From Zhengitettix transpicula (lineage: Eukaryota; Arthropoda; Insecta; Orthoptera; Tetrigidae): a stretch of 64,000 bases of DNA. Below the pieces are notes generated by a model, which searched no databases, had not been told where the DNA came from, and was given only the letters and a program-made list of their open reading frames with translations. A program made the position numbers and the translations under genes. Location: assembly GCA_037074705.1 (NCBI GenBank), contig CM073594.1, forward strand, positions 61,872,509 to 61,936,508, written 5' to 3'. Below, in pieces: positions 13,297-25,169 of the stretch (the first letter of the stretch is position 1; every line of letters starts with the position of its first letter).

Positions 13297-14010
13297 AAGA
13301 GAAAGTGATTTAAAATTTATAGGTGACATTTAGGTAGACCAAAATAAATTTATTAGCCAATAAGTCAAAAAACTGGGTATTTAATGTATTGTATGAAACA
13401 TACATTAATGAGGAAAAAAGCCCAATATAATAAATCTATAGTGTATCAACTTTTTCATTGAAGTTAAAAGTATGATTATTTGGAATATAATAAGTGTAAG
13501 AAATTAAATTATTATGGTATTTACAATTTCTAAATGTTTTAAAAATCCCGTGTTATGCGGAGTTTGGTTAATTTGGGAATTGTGAATAGAATTTATTACA
13601 CTTAATAGAATCCAAATAATGTATGTGTTATACGTATAATATTATAGTCTTTGTAGTAACAATAATATTTTATCGTAAACAGGCCAACACTCAGGAGCGA
13701 CTGTGTTTAAAATAAAATGTTGGTGCCATTTTGAAAAGAGGAAGTAGTTTCGTTGTGCCTGAACAATGGAGGCTTTGTCGGATAGATTTTAATAGTTCTC
13801 TGAAACATAGTAATTTAAAATTGATAGCTGGCATTTAAGTATAGCAAAATAAATATATTAGCCAATAAGTAAAAAAAATTGATATGTAATGTATTTTCAC
13901 ATAAATAATTAAATTTACTTTGAAAGTATGTCTATATACGTGCACGACACGTTTCGTCCAGAATTCGGGACTTTATTAGGTGAAACATACATTAATTGTT
14001 AGTTCGCATG
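13297..14010. repeat. Direct repeat about 500 bp apart; second copy carries a hammerhead-like insert
   Basis: Bases 13297-13412 and 13798-14000 share a CTCTGTAAG/CTCTGAAAC start, a TTATTAGCCAATAAGT core and a GAAACATACATTAAT end. The second copy is interrupted at about 13895-13980 by 85 bases absent from the first. The insert contains, on the minus strand, CTAATAA, GTCC, an 8-base loop, GGAC and GAAAC (13951-13979). That is the arrangement seen in the Penelope terminal repeats of this window, with two changes in the first box. Confidence 0.7.
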
Positions 14011-14120
14011 TCTGATTTATTTATCCGTTATCTGAGATTCAGCACGACTCGAAATGATTTGCTTGGCAGAATTTTCTCAGAAAAATTGATCTCGTTGCAA
14101 CAAATAAGAAAGCTCTTTTT

Positions 14121-14180
14121 AAATATATATATATATATATATATTTATTTATTTATATATATATATATGTATGTATGTAT
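14121..14180. repeat. AT microsatellite
   Basis: (AT)n run broken by TTTATTT units and grading into (ATGT)n. Confidence 0.95.
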
Positions 14181-14199
14181 CGGTAAATAGACTCATAAT

Positions 14200-16207
14200 T
14201 CCATTACTTAATTTCGCCCCTGTCACCTTTAGCAACATTCTACCAAACTAGCATACAACAAATGCGAATGAGGCTCTAGTTTCCTCTTCATCAAAGTCGA
14301 GAAAATACACACTTGTACTCTGTAGAGGAGATGGTGATACGGCGGTGTTGGTGCAGGTCCTGTCCGAGGGACCGTGTGTGTTGCACTTCACTGCAGTCAC
14401 GTGACTGGCTCTCCAGCACGTGCAGGTCCTCCGCCCCCGCAATTACGCACCGCCTTCTCCCTGCAGCTCGTCCTCGACCATTTAGCCAAAACCCCGCTCC
14501 GCTTCTATCAGCTTCCCCCCTTCCTTATTCTCATTCTACTTGGCGTTTGTTACACAGGGGATATTCACTTATCTCGTGCACCACTTTGCATATTCTTTGG
14601 TGAAGGCCAATATCTGCCAACTTACCGTAGTAATTGCATTCTGAATTTATTTTACGTCTAAGACGTAATGTTGGTACACTATACCGTGGAAATTCAATGA
14701 GACGAGAATTAGATAAGGTGATGTTCAGTTAATCTGCTGGAGTTCATTTGGATCGATTCGTAATAATCTTAACTTTACTTTTTCATTTTGGAAGATCCTT
14801 ATATATAGTTTCAGGGTAAGTGCCAGTGCCATCAATCACAAATGATGTAATTCTCAGAGTGTGTTTCGCGTTCCAATGATTTCTGACGTAAAGAGGGTCT
14901 GGATTTCCAAAATCTTCATAGAAAACAATCTGCTTTATACTGTTACATTTTCTTATCACCACAGTAGGTGGCCAAACTGCAGCTGAATAATTTTATTCGG
15001 TCTGGACAAATTACTTTTATCTTTGAAAAGGAAATATCCTTGTGTCGTGTCCTGAATAAATAGACCTTTTGTCGTGCGTATTGTGTTGAAACCAGACTAC
15101 GAGGATAAGAACCCAGTTCTCGGTAGCCATTTACATACTCATCTTTATTTTCTGAAAATGTGCCAGGGATAATCCTAGTTCCCCGATGTAATTTGCATAA
15201 TCCATAACCTTTTTCAAGGCGTGGATTGGCTTTACACCAAATACAATGGGAGTGGTTTCGACTGTATATACCCCAGCTCCCCTTTATTCTAGCTAAATAA
15301 AGAATAGAACGTGTTTTACTACCAACATTCCATTATAATGAAGCATATTCTTGTAGTAAGGAAAAGCGAGAGAAAGGCACTCAACACAATGTCGAAATGG
15401 GATGATGCGTCGATGCACTCCACTATTTTATTCTGCGTAATGTTTAACTTTGAAGTAGGTTGTGACTCAGAAAATAAATTCTGGCGCGGCTCAAGATGAA
15501 GTATGTATCTAGGAAGATATAAACAAATTAAGCGTAAAAAAGTTTTATTGATTTCACGGTATAGCGGAGGATCATCGTGCACGTGAACAATGATAACCTG
15601 GGTTACACGATTGACTAGTGGAACGTGAGTGCCTGTTCGTTACTTTCAGACCTGATCAATCGTCGGTGCAACATCTGAGCATGATGGATCACGCCTCCTG
15701 CTGCAAACCGTTGTCCTATCTGGTCCTTATCTTGCGCTGAGACTGGAACTCGAGCTGAAGTTTGATCTCTGATCGCAAGAGATGTTTGCTTGCTAAATGA
15801 ACCCTTCCTCCGGCTGGCAGAGGCCAAGTCGTTGTCAATCTCGTCTTGACGCAATCTGCGGCTCAAAATATCGTGTGAGACGCCGAATAGTCGTTACTTA
15901 TGTATCATCAAAAGACATAATAACGCTGGAATTAAAATCGAAATTACCTCGTTAACGAAACACGTAAGATCCTGTAGAACCAGGTACATGTGCGTTATAA
16001 TAAAACTGCTGCCTTCTGCGAATCTAGTGTTCCGGGAACTTAATTAAATTACTTAATTATTCAAAATTACTGAAAAAGTATTTTTTGTGTTCTACCATCA
16101 GAATCTTATACTATAGCCTTTTCTTTTAATTTATTTTACCTACCTCCCCTTGCCGCCATGTTGGTATATAGTGCGTCATGCCACCTCGGCAACAAAATTA
16201 AATGCAC
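14200..16207. other. gene-free stretch with a GC-rich patch
   Basis: Bases 14320-14540 are clearly more GC-rich than the surroundings, contain CACGTG motifs, and have overlapping open frames of about 95 codons in two plus-strand frames. Neither resembles a known protein. An 83-codon minus-strand frame (15615-15866) is hydrophilic and rich in S, R and Q, with no family I recognise. An unannotated exon or promoter is possible in either place. Confidence 0.45.
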
Positions 16208-16220
16208 GACAACACCGACA
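16208..16220 (+). repeat. Target-site duplication, left copy (13 bp)
   Basis: GACAACACCGACA. The identical 13-mer lies at 17808-17820, directly after the A-rich 3' tail of the LINE. This defines the insertion. Confidence 0.85.
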
Positions 16221-16539
16221 ACTCCTTTACACATCCCTCATATATCCCCTCTGGTTTTATGCCTGTTATATCTGGGGTTCAGCCGCTACCACACACACAA
16301 ATAAAATTCAAATATCGCAAAATAAAATACTCCGCTTTATAACTAACTGTCTCTGGTACGTTACTAACTCTAGAATCCACAATGACCTAAATATTCCCTC
16401 AACCCAAAAAACCATAATTCAAACCGCCCTACTACAACGTCATAGAAATCTCCACCACTTCAATCCCATTATCTCAAATACAGAATCCCATCCTCCTCCA
16501 TCTAAACCCTTCAGAAGGCTAAAAAGAAAACGACAAATT

Positions 16540-16541
<2 letters not shown>
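16221..16541 (+). pseudogene. 5'-truncated Jockey-like LINE: C-terminal part of ORF2
   Basis: This encodes the last ~105 residues of a Jockey-group ORF2, after the reverse-transcriptase catalytic boxes. Visible motifs are LLYTSLIYPL, YACYIWGSAATTH, NKILRFITN, RIHNDLN and LLQRHRN, ending in RRLKRKRQ, the usual order of this family's tail. The frame is open from the left junction to the AT repeat, and it continues upstream to an ATG at 16150 only by chance fusion with host DNA. The resemblance begins right after the 13-bp target duplication, so the insertion was born 5'-truncated. It has no catalytic residues and is not expected to be functional. The longer LINE at 36-38 kb is a relative. Confidence 0.88.
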
Positions 16542-16586
<45 letters not shown>

Positions 16587-16596
16587 ATGTATATAA
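16542..16596. repeat. AT microsatellite (left half)
   Basis: (AT)n in the LINE 3' untranslated part, grading into (ATGT). It is continuous with the AT run at 17579-17624 if the 982-bp insert is removed. Confidence 0.9.
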
Positions 16597-17575
16597 TGTA
16601 GTAATCACAAATTAAAGACAATTAAATTAAAAGCAATGCCTCACGTCGAAGGTCAATTTGTAATTTTTTAAATCCCATAAAGAATGCAAAATCAATTAAA
16701 ACTAACAATTAACATTTATTAATTGCAAACAATTATAATTTACAAAAGTTATTTAGGAAAATAAATTTCAATTTACATTTTCAATTAATCCTTTACAATA
16801 AAGTGACTATTTCTCAGGGTCGTTTACTGGGCCTTTAATAAAGAAATACTTGTTAACAATTAAATTTTTTCAACCTATCACGGACTTAATTCAGCAATAG
16901 ATTATTATAATGCAAAAACATAAAATATAAACTTCAAATTTTGAACGAAATCCGAAATCTGACAATAATATCTTTACTTATGAGTTTACACATAGTAATT
17001 CTGTGTAATTTTACCTTACTGTCTCTGGTACTCAAGGAAATTGTCTCGTTCGTTCACACACACTTATTGCACTTTATATCCATTGACTCTAATCAACACT
17101 TTTAGTTTTGCAAAAGTTGGTTCACTGTTCGCTTTAAGAAATATTATTAACTCGTTCCGAAGTTTGTCAACTTCTGGATGCAGTTACCTGGGCTCCCAAA
17201 ATTGACGAACGTTGTCTAAATCGAGAATACAATAATTTAAACTCGGCACTCTAAACATTCAGCGTTGAATACCACGTAGTTATCTAACAATCCGCAACTT
17301 GTAAAATGTTCCAACTGTTTTAACTGTTGTTACATGTATCCAAACACTTTCTGGACATTATACTTTTCGTCTATCCACTGCTACATTTCCCCGAAGACTT
17401 TACTGGAGCTCGGCTCCCCACAGACTCAGCTCTGCGCGTCTAGCGAACCAACCTCTACAATACCCACAAACATTACATTCTTGCCACATTCTTGTGTACG
17501 ACTTGTGTGTTTTATGCCGCTAACAATGCGAGTCCAAATTTTTATTTATAAATTAATTATTTCCTCTTAATTACC

Positions 17576-17578
<3 letters not shown>
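16597..17578. mobile_element. LTR-like insert (possible solo LTR) within the AT repeat
   Basis: A 982-bp block interrupts the AT microsatellite. It begins TGTAGTAATCACA and ends TTAATTACCACA. The termini are inverted (TGTAGTAAT against ATTACCACA, 8 of 9 pairing) and obey the TG..CA rule for LTRs. It contains several AATAAA signals and no open frame with homology. The flanks are AT repeat, so a target duplication cannot be told apart from the microsatellite. A MITE is an alternative. No second LTR or internal region is present here. Confidence 0.45.

Positions 17579-17624
<46 letters not shown>
17579..17624. repeat. AT microsatellite (right half)
   Basis: Pure (AT)n run of about 46 bases, followed by (GTAT) units. 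Confidence 0.95.
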
Positions 17625-17807
17625 TTGTATATGTGTGTATGTATGTATATATAAATAAATAAATAGTTCGTAATTTCCTCTTCAACTACTCACTCAAGAA
17701 ACAACTACATTTCTTCAAGTTAATTTTAACATGTTAACGTCATCAATGTATTACAATTGTAAAATCTTCGGACTATAAAATTTTCGGTAAAAAATTAATT
17801 AAAAAAA
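17625..17807 (+). mobile_element. LINE 3' untranslated end with A-rich tail
   Basis: It contains ATTGTAAAATCTTCGGA..TATAAAATTTTCGGTAAAAA and ends in an A-rich tail. The same end is found at 37668-37735 and, more diverged, at 38325-38395, where it closes the longer Jockey-like element. This identifies it as the 3' end of the LINE that starts at 16221. Confidence 0.85.
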
Positions 17808-17820
17808 GACAACACCGACA
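17808..17820 (+). repeat. Target-site duplication, right copy (13 bp)
   Basis: GACAACACCGACA, identical to 16208-16220. Confidence 0.85.
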
Positions 17821-18349
17821 TAAACCGATACATTTTGCTGCTAATTAAAGAAGAAGCAAACGACTAACGGCTTAAAAAATTTATAAGGAAGGTCATTTGA
17901 TTCGTATCATCCAGTCGATATCAATTTGGTGCGTCGATTATAATTCCGTCCGGAATGCTGCGGTTCATAAACGTCGATTATCAACCTTCGAAACTCGCTT
18001 TTTTGTGTGTCAAAGTTTCAATAAGAATTTGACTGAAGTCTCTAATACAATCCATTAACTTGGCGGGGTCAAAGGACTAGTATACGACCTAACGAAAGAC
18101 GTTCGTGGCCAACCTTCAAAACTAGATTTTATCCGCCTTTTTGCGTCAACTGTCGATAACGTTCAGCTAAATACATTTAGAAAGAGAGAGAGAGAATTTA
18201 GAAAGAGACCGCTCCAATTCGAGTCCATAGCATTATTTTCTTTACTAGCTGTGATAGTAGAATAATTGTTAATTTTTGTTTAATGTGTAATTATATCTTT
18301 CAAATTGCGACTTCTGTTTGAGTGTATTCTTCTTAAGGGGAAGCAACAA
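17821..18349. other. gene-free stretch
   Basis: AT-rich, with a short GA run at 18184-18196. Nothing else recognised. Confidence 0.5.
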
Positions 18350-19365
18350 ATTGCACTTTACCGGCAATAATTTAAGAAACTATGGCCCGGCAATGTGTTG
18401 GAGGCAAGTATGACCGGGCAATATGCTGCCAGCAATACTCCGGCCACAGTGTAGCCCAAGCATTTCCCGCGTACACGTAGTACAATAATAATGGCCGGAA
18501 ATGAAGCTCAGCGTTAATTGTGAAAAAAAAAAAAATTCAAGTAATTAAAGAAGGGAAGCACCTGGATTCGACCTTTTTTTAAACAAACGAGAAACACTTC
18601 ACAATTTAAGCAACGAATTAATTGTTGACAATTACTTATTTAGAAGCTACACCAGATTGGCCAAGTGTGACTTTGAATATTTGCTTCAAAAATTGGGACC
18701 ATGATTGAGAAAAATGACCCGGTGATGAGGAAAGCAATACCGATCACCCTTCGACTCTTGGCGTCAGGAGACTCCTAGAAATCTTTGTTGTATTTAATCA
18801 GAGTATCCGATTGTTCAGTTTCGCACATCTTTCGAGAAGTATGCGTAGGTTTAATTGAAGGATTAAATGAATTTATTAACGTATGAACAGGCTAGGCCTC
18901 TTTATTTGTTAAATATTAATTTTAAAAATTAGAAATTAACTTTTCTGCTTATTTTCATTTTTCGCGTACGTCAAACTTGTTGGTTATTGCTTGCCAACCA
19001 TCTTTCTTCACGTGGCGATCTCTATCTATATTCCATCGACTTCGCGTGCCTTAATGATAGATTTGAGCGAACTTCATGGATAAATAGTTTTTTCGTTGGA
19101 CTAATTCATAAGTGGAATACTGAATAATTTGACCTAGAGAACAAAGTGTAATATTAATTGATAACACTGCTGATTGACTACAGAGACCTCTAGGTGAGAT
19201 CTGGGAACTTTTGTAGCCCGGCAATGTTTCCGTATTTCCGACACATGACCGATATCACCGGCAACACGCTGGGTGGCAACATTGCCGAAAATATTGCTGG
19301 ATTTAGAGCAATATTGCCCGGCCAGTATTGCCGACCACATATTGCCGTAAAAAGTTGCTCGTTTA
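18350..19365. repeat. Inverted GCCCGGCAAT repeat element
   Basis: Two modules face each other. The left (18353-18470) has GGCCCGGCAATG, CCGGGCAATATGCTGCC and AGCAATACTCCGGCC. The right (19200-19360), read in reverse, has CCGGGCAATATTGCTC, CCAGCAATATTTTCGGC and further CGGCAAT units. The element is built of many copies of a CCGGCAAT(A)TTGC core. The roughly 720 bp between is AT-rich with no coding potential. This could be a foldback or composite MITE. Confidence 0.6.
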
Positions 19366-22300
19366 CAGGCACCGTTGGTGTTTCGCTGGTACAGGAAATC
19401 GCTTTTCCGGAGGTTAACCAGAGAGGATTCGCTTGTTGGATTTTTCTATATGGCCGCAAATTAGGAAATCCAGTTTTCAATTATTAATTTCACCCTATGT
19501 ACGTTCTGCGAACGTGACTACGTTGCTTTGTAATTTGTAAAGAGCCGCCAGCGGCAGGTGTTTCGCAAAGGCACATTGTCCCCAGCTTGTCGCGCCTTCC
19601 CACGGGCTTCAGGAGCGTAACACGCAAACCTCGCATTGCGTAACACACGGCCATGGGCCATTTACGGGGCCATTGTAACACAAAAATAGCGCCGCCCACT
19701 CATTCATCGCGCCTCGTCTCGTCTCTCCGTTGCACTTTGCGCTTGTGCAGGGTGGGACCACTTCTCAGGAGTCGACTCCCGGTCTTCACCTCTGGACGAC
19801 ACACAGAGAGAAAACTAACCAGAGATGATTGCATTACAGCGGATGCGAAACATTGGAAACAGATAATTGTTCCGAGAGATTTGGGAAGAAAGATGTGGCC
19901 GTGTCACACCCAGTTTAAGGTCCAACTACTACAAACAGAAAACCAGTGAAGAGGCTTGAGCTTTGATCAGCCCGACGTGAAGAAATTAAGCGTCAACGTC
20001 AAAGCATAATTAGAGATAGTAATTTGTGATGAAGTCTTTCCCCACTTCCTCTTTGCCTATACTATATTTAACTTTATCAACCCTATTTACGTCTATTATA
20101 GAACCAGTTTGTTAGAACCGCAAATAAAGTCCGCTTCTTGATATGTGTTGACATTTAGCGATTAAATAACGGCAAGGAGTCTCTGATAAGATAACAATTT
20201 TGCCAATTCAGAGTTGTAGCGTACACGTTGCAGAAAGCTTTCACTCAATCAAAATTATTATAAAAGGGTATCTATAAATTAGTAAAGTTTTTTCCCCCTG
20301 AAACAGCCATTTCCCTTCAGATCGAAGAAACCATTAGTGTCATAAATTAGCAACCAGAGGAATGTTTAGAAGAAATTCTGTTGAAACTTACAAATCCTTA
20401 CGTCCAATATTTTCCACCCTTATCCTTTGATCCTTCAACAAATGATTTAGAGACCCGTTTCGATTGTTAGATCTAATTATTTCACCTTCCTGCGGCTTAA
20501 GTCGTTGCACATTGTGCCTCGTTTCACCATATGCAGTATATTACAGTCCTTATGATAGCGAGAAGTAAGTAAAGAATCTCATGGTCGAAGGAGCCGTTCG
20601 GCGAGCAACTTTATTAAGATGTTGTAACCTACTTTGGTCTGAAGAAACTGACAACCGAAACGTCACAGTAATTCTACTACTACAGCTGGATTAACTACGA
20701 TATGGCTTCTTCGTGAAAGCTCGTCCTTCATATTACAAGCTCTATTTTATTTTATCTTTTGTACAAATTCAGCGTTCAGTGACACTATTTACTGATTTGA
20801 CAAACTCTCAACAATGGTCACCAGCGGCAACAGAACTTAAAATCCTTTTCTACGGTACATGTCACATAAATAATACAAAGTCTCAGTCTTAAACGACGTA
20901 TTTCATTAAGTCCGCTGTCCGATGACGTTTTGGCATCCATCATGTTTCTGAACGGCGGACGATTCTCCCTCGTTCTGGGATGAATTTTTATTTTTAGAAT
21001 GCCTCTTGTGGCTCTTGAATCACGTACCATTTGTTCATTGTCGTCGGGAATGTTGCCAGGGGTCAATAGCCTGTGCCTCCAGTAGAATTCGTCGCATGGC
21101 TTGTGTCCTATGTGTCTCTCTCTTTGAGCGAGGACTTATTTACTTCACAGATCACGGCCAGAAGAAGTCTGGCAACATAACACTCGTAGAATCGTCTGTT
21201 CGTCTTTCACTATTTTTTTTCTTCCAGCGATAATTGTTTTAATTCTGATTATTTAATGAAGCATCACCCTCAGTAGTGTTTAGAATAATTGCTATTAACG
21301 CTAGTATCGTCCACCTCCACTCATACGTGACTACGCCCCTTACTTCCGCTGACCTTAGCCTAGGCCGTTGATGCTTCTCTTTCCATCTCGTCAGCCTCAC
21401 TCATTCATATAGTTTCCCTTTACATCGTGTTAATGTAATAGAATACATTTAATCCAGTCAGTTGAAGTTAATAAAGACCGATAAATAAAAGGGAATAAGC
21501 CTATCGAACAAGGGGAAATTAGAATATATTATCCGAGAACAATGGAAATAAGAGTTTGAGTAGTGAAAGGGCCAATATTCTTTTTCTTTCCATTATTTTA
21601 TTTATTTTTTCTTGTTTTCTACACGCAATTTTCCTCTACTCCTGAGAATATTCACATTTCACACCAATCTGATATTAAAGGTATGACTAGTACAGCTAAT
21701 AAAACCTACCAACACAAAACAAACGAGTGGTTGTTGATAGTGAAGCCACTTGCGATGAAGCTGATCGATTCGGGGATTAGTCCAAGAGCTTTGCCAGATC
21801 CCATTAATTGAGTTTTAGTGCCTCAGTCTCAGTGATATACACAGCTACTTACACGTACAAATGCAAATCACCCCGCAACACGTTCTATATATCTCTCGTC
21901 CTCATTATTTACAAGCATTTTAACCTTGGAAAAATGCACATGGTCTGTATCTGAAATTGCAGTTTGAAACAGTCCTCTTCAAAATACATGAAATATTTAC
22001 ACATTATGTTGGCACTTTGTTGAGAAAACCAAACAATGCAACGACCTCAACAAGATACGGCTGCTCATATCTGCTTTGTAACTGTAACCTTTTTCCGCAG
22101 TTATTTTTGTTTTCCGTTTTCTTCGCGTGATAAACCAGTTCGTCTGGAAAAGCCGCCGCAATAACGATTTGTTCGCCCCGAAAATCATATCTCATGCTTG
22201 GACACATTAGCAAGGGTCGTTCTTTTGGATTCAGGCTTAAAAGCACTTCACGAGTGAAATGCATGGGATTCGAACTCGGTAAATTTATCTTTTGTATGCA

Positions 22301-22538
22301 ACAAAAATTTCCGTGAACTCTGGAATCGATAATAAATAACGCAAATTACAGGGGCGCTTCCAAATTGCTACAGAAATGTTTTTGCCACCGAGTTGACACT
22401 TAACCTGCTTTTATTTGGTAACAAAAATTGTTAAAGTTAAAGTTATTGGAGTTGTTCGTTAGGGAAGGAAATCAACAATTATACGTTTCTCTTACTCCTT
22501 CATATATTGAGAAATTAATTGCACAATGCAACATATCG

Positions 22539-22540
<2 letters not shown>
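19366..22540. other. gene-free stretch with a GC-rich patch at 19.5-19.8 kb
   Basis: Bases 19520-19800 are GC- and CpG-rich, with open frames up to 98 codons on both strands but no recognisable protein. They may be a promoter-type island. The remainder is AT-rich. A weak CTGAAGA..CCGAAACGTCAC string occurs at 20640-20668 without a pairable spacer. Minus-strand frames of 82 codons (20818-21066) and 86 codons (22004-22264) have no motif. Confidence 0.45.

Positions 22541-22575
<35 letters not shown>
22541..22575. repeat. AT microsatellite
   Basis: Pure (TA)n run of about 35 bases. Confidence 0.97.
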
Positions 22576-22580
<5 letters not shown>

Positions 22581-22740
22581 AGTGATTAAGCGACCAATTT
22601 CTGATCATTGGTTACTTCGACTGGTGAAGATTAGATACTTTCATTTGAATAATTAGAAGCTATTCTGAAATGTTTATCAGGTCTTATGTCATGAATCCTA
22701 CTTATCTGCTGCATTTTCTGTTCAAATATACGTATATTTA

Positions 22741-22862
22741 ATAAAAAAGATAGCCACTTCAGTCAAAAAACAACGTTCCTGGGATCCTTGTGCCTTTCCT
22801 TAAGTGCGAAGGAGAGCCTAGAGCGACACAACTGCACTCGTCACTCGACAAAACTCATACGT
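22741..22862 (-). mobile_element. Penelope pLTR, family A, at the 3' end of the element
   Basis: On the minus strand it has the order seen in the other copies: CTCTAGGCTCTCCTT, a degenerate first box (TTAAGGA), a GGC..CCC hairpin region, AGGAACGTTG (a mutated GAAAC box), and the GGCTATCTTTTTTATT end. It directly follows the coding remnant on the same strand, so it is the downstream terminal repeat of that copy. Confidence 0.8.
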
Positions 22863-24295
22863 GACGAAAACGCAACGACAATGGGAGAACGGAAGGGATA
22901 CCGTAACAATTAGGGAGTAACGACAATGGGAAAGCAGAAGGTTTAGTGTAATGATAAGGGATTATAGCAATTGTTGAGTTTCATAGTGTCTGTTTGTACA
23001 TGTATAACTATGACGTTTGATTTAATGTGAAGCATCTCTGAAAAGATTCTGGCATTGTACCTGGTGTCAATGTCTAAAATCTTAGCATTTTGCCAATCAA
23101 ATGTATGTTTCAAATTGACGATATGTTTGGAGAATACAGATTGTTTATCAGTGGGAAGTTTGATATTAGATACGGCTATTAAGGGAACGTTTTGTTTGCC
23201 CTATGTAGCAGGAATTACAATTAGAGCAAGAGATTTTGTAAACAACACAATGTTTGCTGTAGGTGTCAAGTGGATCCTTGTGGTTTTTAATCAAGTGGGA
23301 AAGAGAATTAGTAGGTCTGTAAATGATGGATATTTGATATTCTTTGAATATTTGGATGAATTAGTGATGTAGAAATTTGTAATAAGGGAGTACGAGAAAA
23401 AAATTTGGTTTGAGGTGTTTGGAGACGAGTGACAGTTAGAATTCTATCTAATGTTTATGTGTTTAATAATAAAATTTAAAGGGTACTCATTTGAGATTAA
23501 ATTAATTATGTTGTGTTGATAGAACTTGGAGTTAGAAATTAATTTAATATAGCTCTGTCTACAATATTGTATACCATATCTCTCTTCTGGTTTGGATGAC
23601 GATTAGAAATGTATTAGAGAACACGTCCAGAGTATGTAGGTTTTCTGAACCAATTTGTGAGAATGGAAGTATTGTGAAAGGATACGGTGACACCTGTGAA
23701 ATTAAGAGAACGGTTATATTCAAGTTCATAGGTGAATTGTAAGTTGGGATGATAATTATTGAAAGTATTGACTATAAGGTTGATTTGAGAGGAATTAACA
23801 GTACAAAAAATGTCATCTACATATCTGATTTAGCAAAGAGGCTGGACAGGAAGTAAGGAAAAACAAGAATTTTCTGTCTCTCATGACTATCACAGAAAAA
23901 AAAGGACGCAGGGGGCTTCCCATGGGAGAACCTTTGATTTGATGATAGTGAACCTGATTAAACTTGAAACAAGTGGAATTGAGGATTAGATTTATAATGC
24001 ATAAAATTGCATGAAGTGGAATATTGACTGAAAATGGACCATCTGTTTTTGAAACTGTTAATGACTAAGTCATTGGGAATAGATTTGAATAAGGAAACGT
24101 CATCAAGATAAATTAAAGAATGGTCATGAGTGACGGTGAGGTGCTTGATTTTATCAATTAATTTGTAAGAATTTTTAACAGTATAATTAAGGGCTTTAGA
24201 AAACATGTTATGAATGTTGGAGGAAAGGTTGTGCAAGGGACTGCCAGTAGAAGCAACAATAATTCTAAAAGATAGGTCAGATTTTTATCTTTATT
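22863..24295 (-). pseudogene. Penelope-like element: reverse transcriptase plus GIY-YIG endonuclease, broken
   Basis: The minus strand carries the core of a Penelope-like retroelement polyprotein. In order: RIIVASTGSP (before RT motif A); an open frame (23958-24236) with LIYLDDVSLFKSIP, the family's motif A region; GSPMGSPL (23909-23932), motif B; YVDD (23812-23823), the catalytic motif C, in another frame; the NEYPLNFI linker region; and a GIY-YIG module with SCSNCNSCYIGQTKR (YIGQTKR at 23187-23207). The copy is 5'-truncated inside the RT domain near 24295 and carries several frameshifts and stops, one between motifs B and C. It cannot make protein as it stands. These elements copy themselves by target-primed reverse transcription using the GIY-YIG nuclease. 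The second copy at 47.0 kb aligns with its 3' half. Confidence 0.88.
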
Positions 24296-25113
24296 ACGAA
24301 TGTACTAGAAATTAAATGTATGATTATCAGTAAATTCAAGCTAACCTTGATTCTGTAATATTTTTACGTGTATATTGACTGAAATAAAATGCACACACAA
24401 GTAAATAAATTATAAGTTTCCAGGGAACGTCCCAAGTACTCCGGCTACGAAGTCGTACTCATTCGTTTCTTAAACTATTTCTTGCCCTCGCTGAGTTCAT
24501 TTTCTGGGGAAAATTTTTTTTTTCTCTAGTGGAAATTCTGTTGCCTTTGTTTAAGCGAAGAATCAGTTTCGTAAACCTTAATCTATAATCCAAGCAAATT
24601 CTAGGAGAACGCAAAGGTTGTTCGTCCGAATCGATGTCGTTACCTCGTCACGCGTAAGCCTGATATTTTGAAAACCTTCCAGGAGAGTCACGAGCGCGTC
24701 TTTTTTGGCACAAAGAAATACCATGGTCCTCGTGAGAATGCACTAATTTTACCCTGGTAGTAATTGTCAAGAAATGCGTTTAAAATAACTAGTTCGGATG
24801 GTCCACTCTCTGTCCACTGTGTTCTTCTTTATGAATCCCAGAATATCACATTGCGAAACTCTCCTTATAACCATTACAGGATGAGATACAACATTGCTGC
24901 TTGAAGCTGATTTTTATAATCCGTATAAAGTTTATTTCTTAAATTATTTAATCCTTCAGCGTCTGAAGCGTCCGGATATCGTAAAACGTATCCGTTGTGA
25001 TACTCGAGGATTCTAACTCTTGTGTCTGTCGAATTGTTTTCCAGAATCACGGCATCGCTTTTGTATGCCGGATATTCTTGCACAAATTTTATGATGTTTT
25101 CTCCTCGGAGCAA

Positions 25114-25169
<56 letters not shown>

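Noticed and set aside
15615..15866. 83-codon minus-strand frame as a gag-like or host protein
   Set aside because: No zinc knuckle or other recognisable motif; left as unexplained.
20640..20668. CTGAAGA followed by CCGAAACGTCAC, resembling the hammerhead boxes
   Set aside because: The bases between the boxes cannot form a stem, and no surrounding repeat matches the Penelope or foldback families.
22250..22280. Minus-strand GAGTTCGAATCCC as a tRNA or SINE B box
   Set aside because: No A box at the required distance upstream and no cloverleaf.
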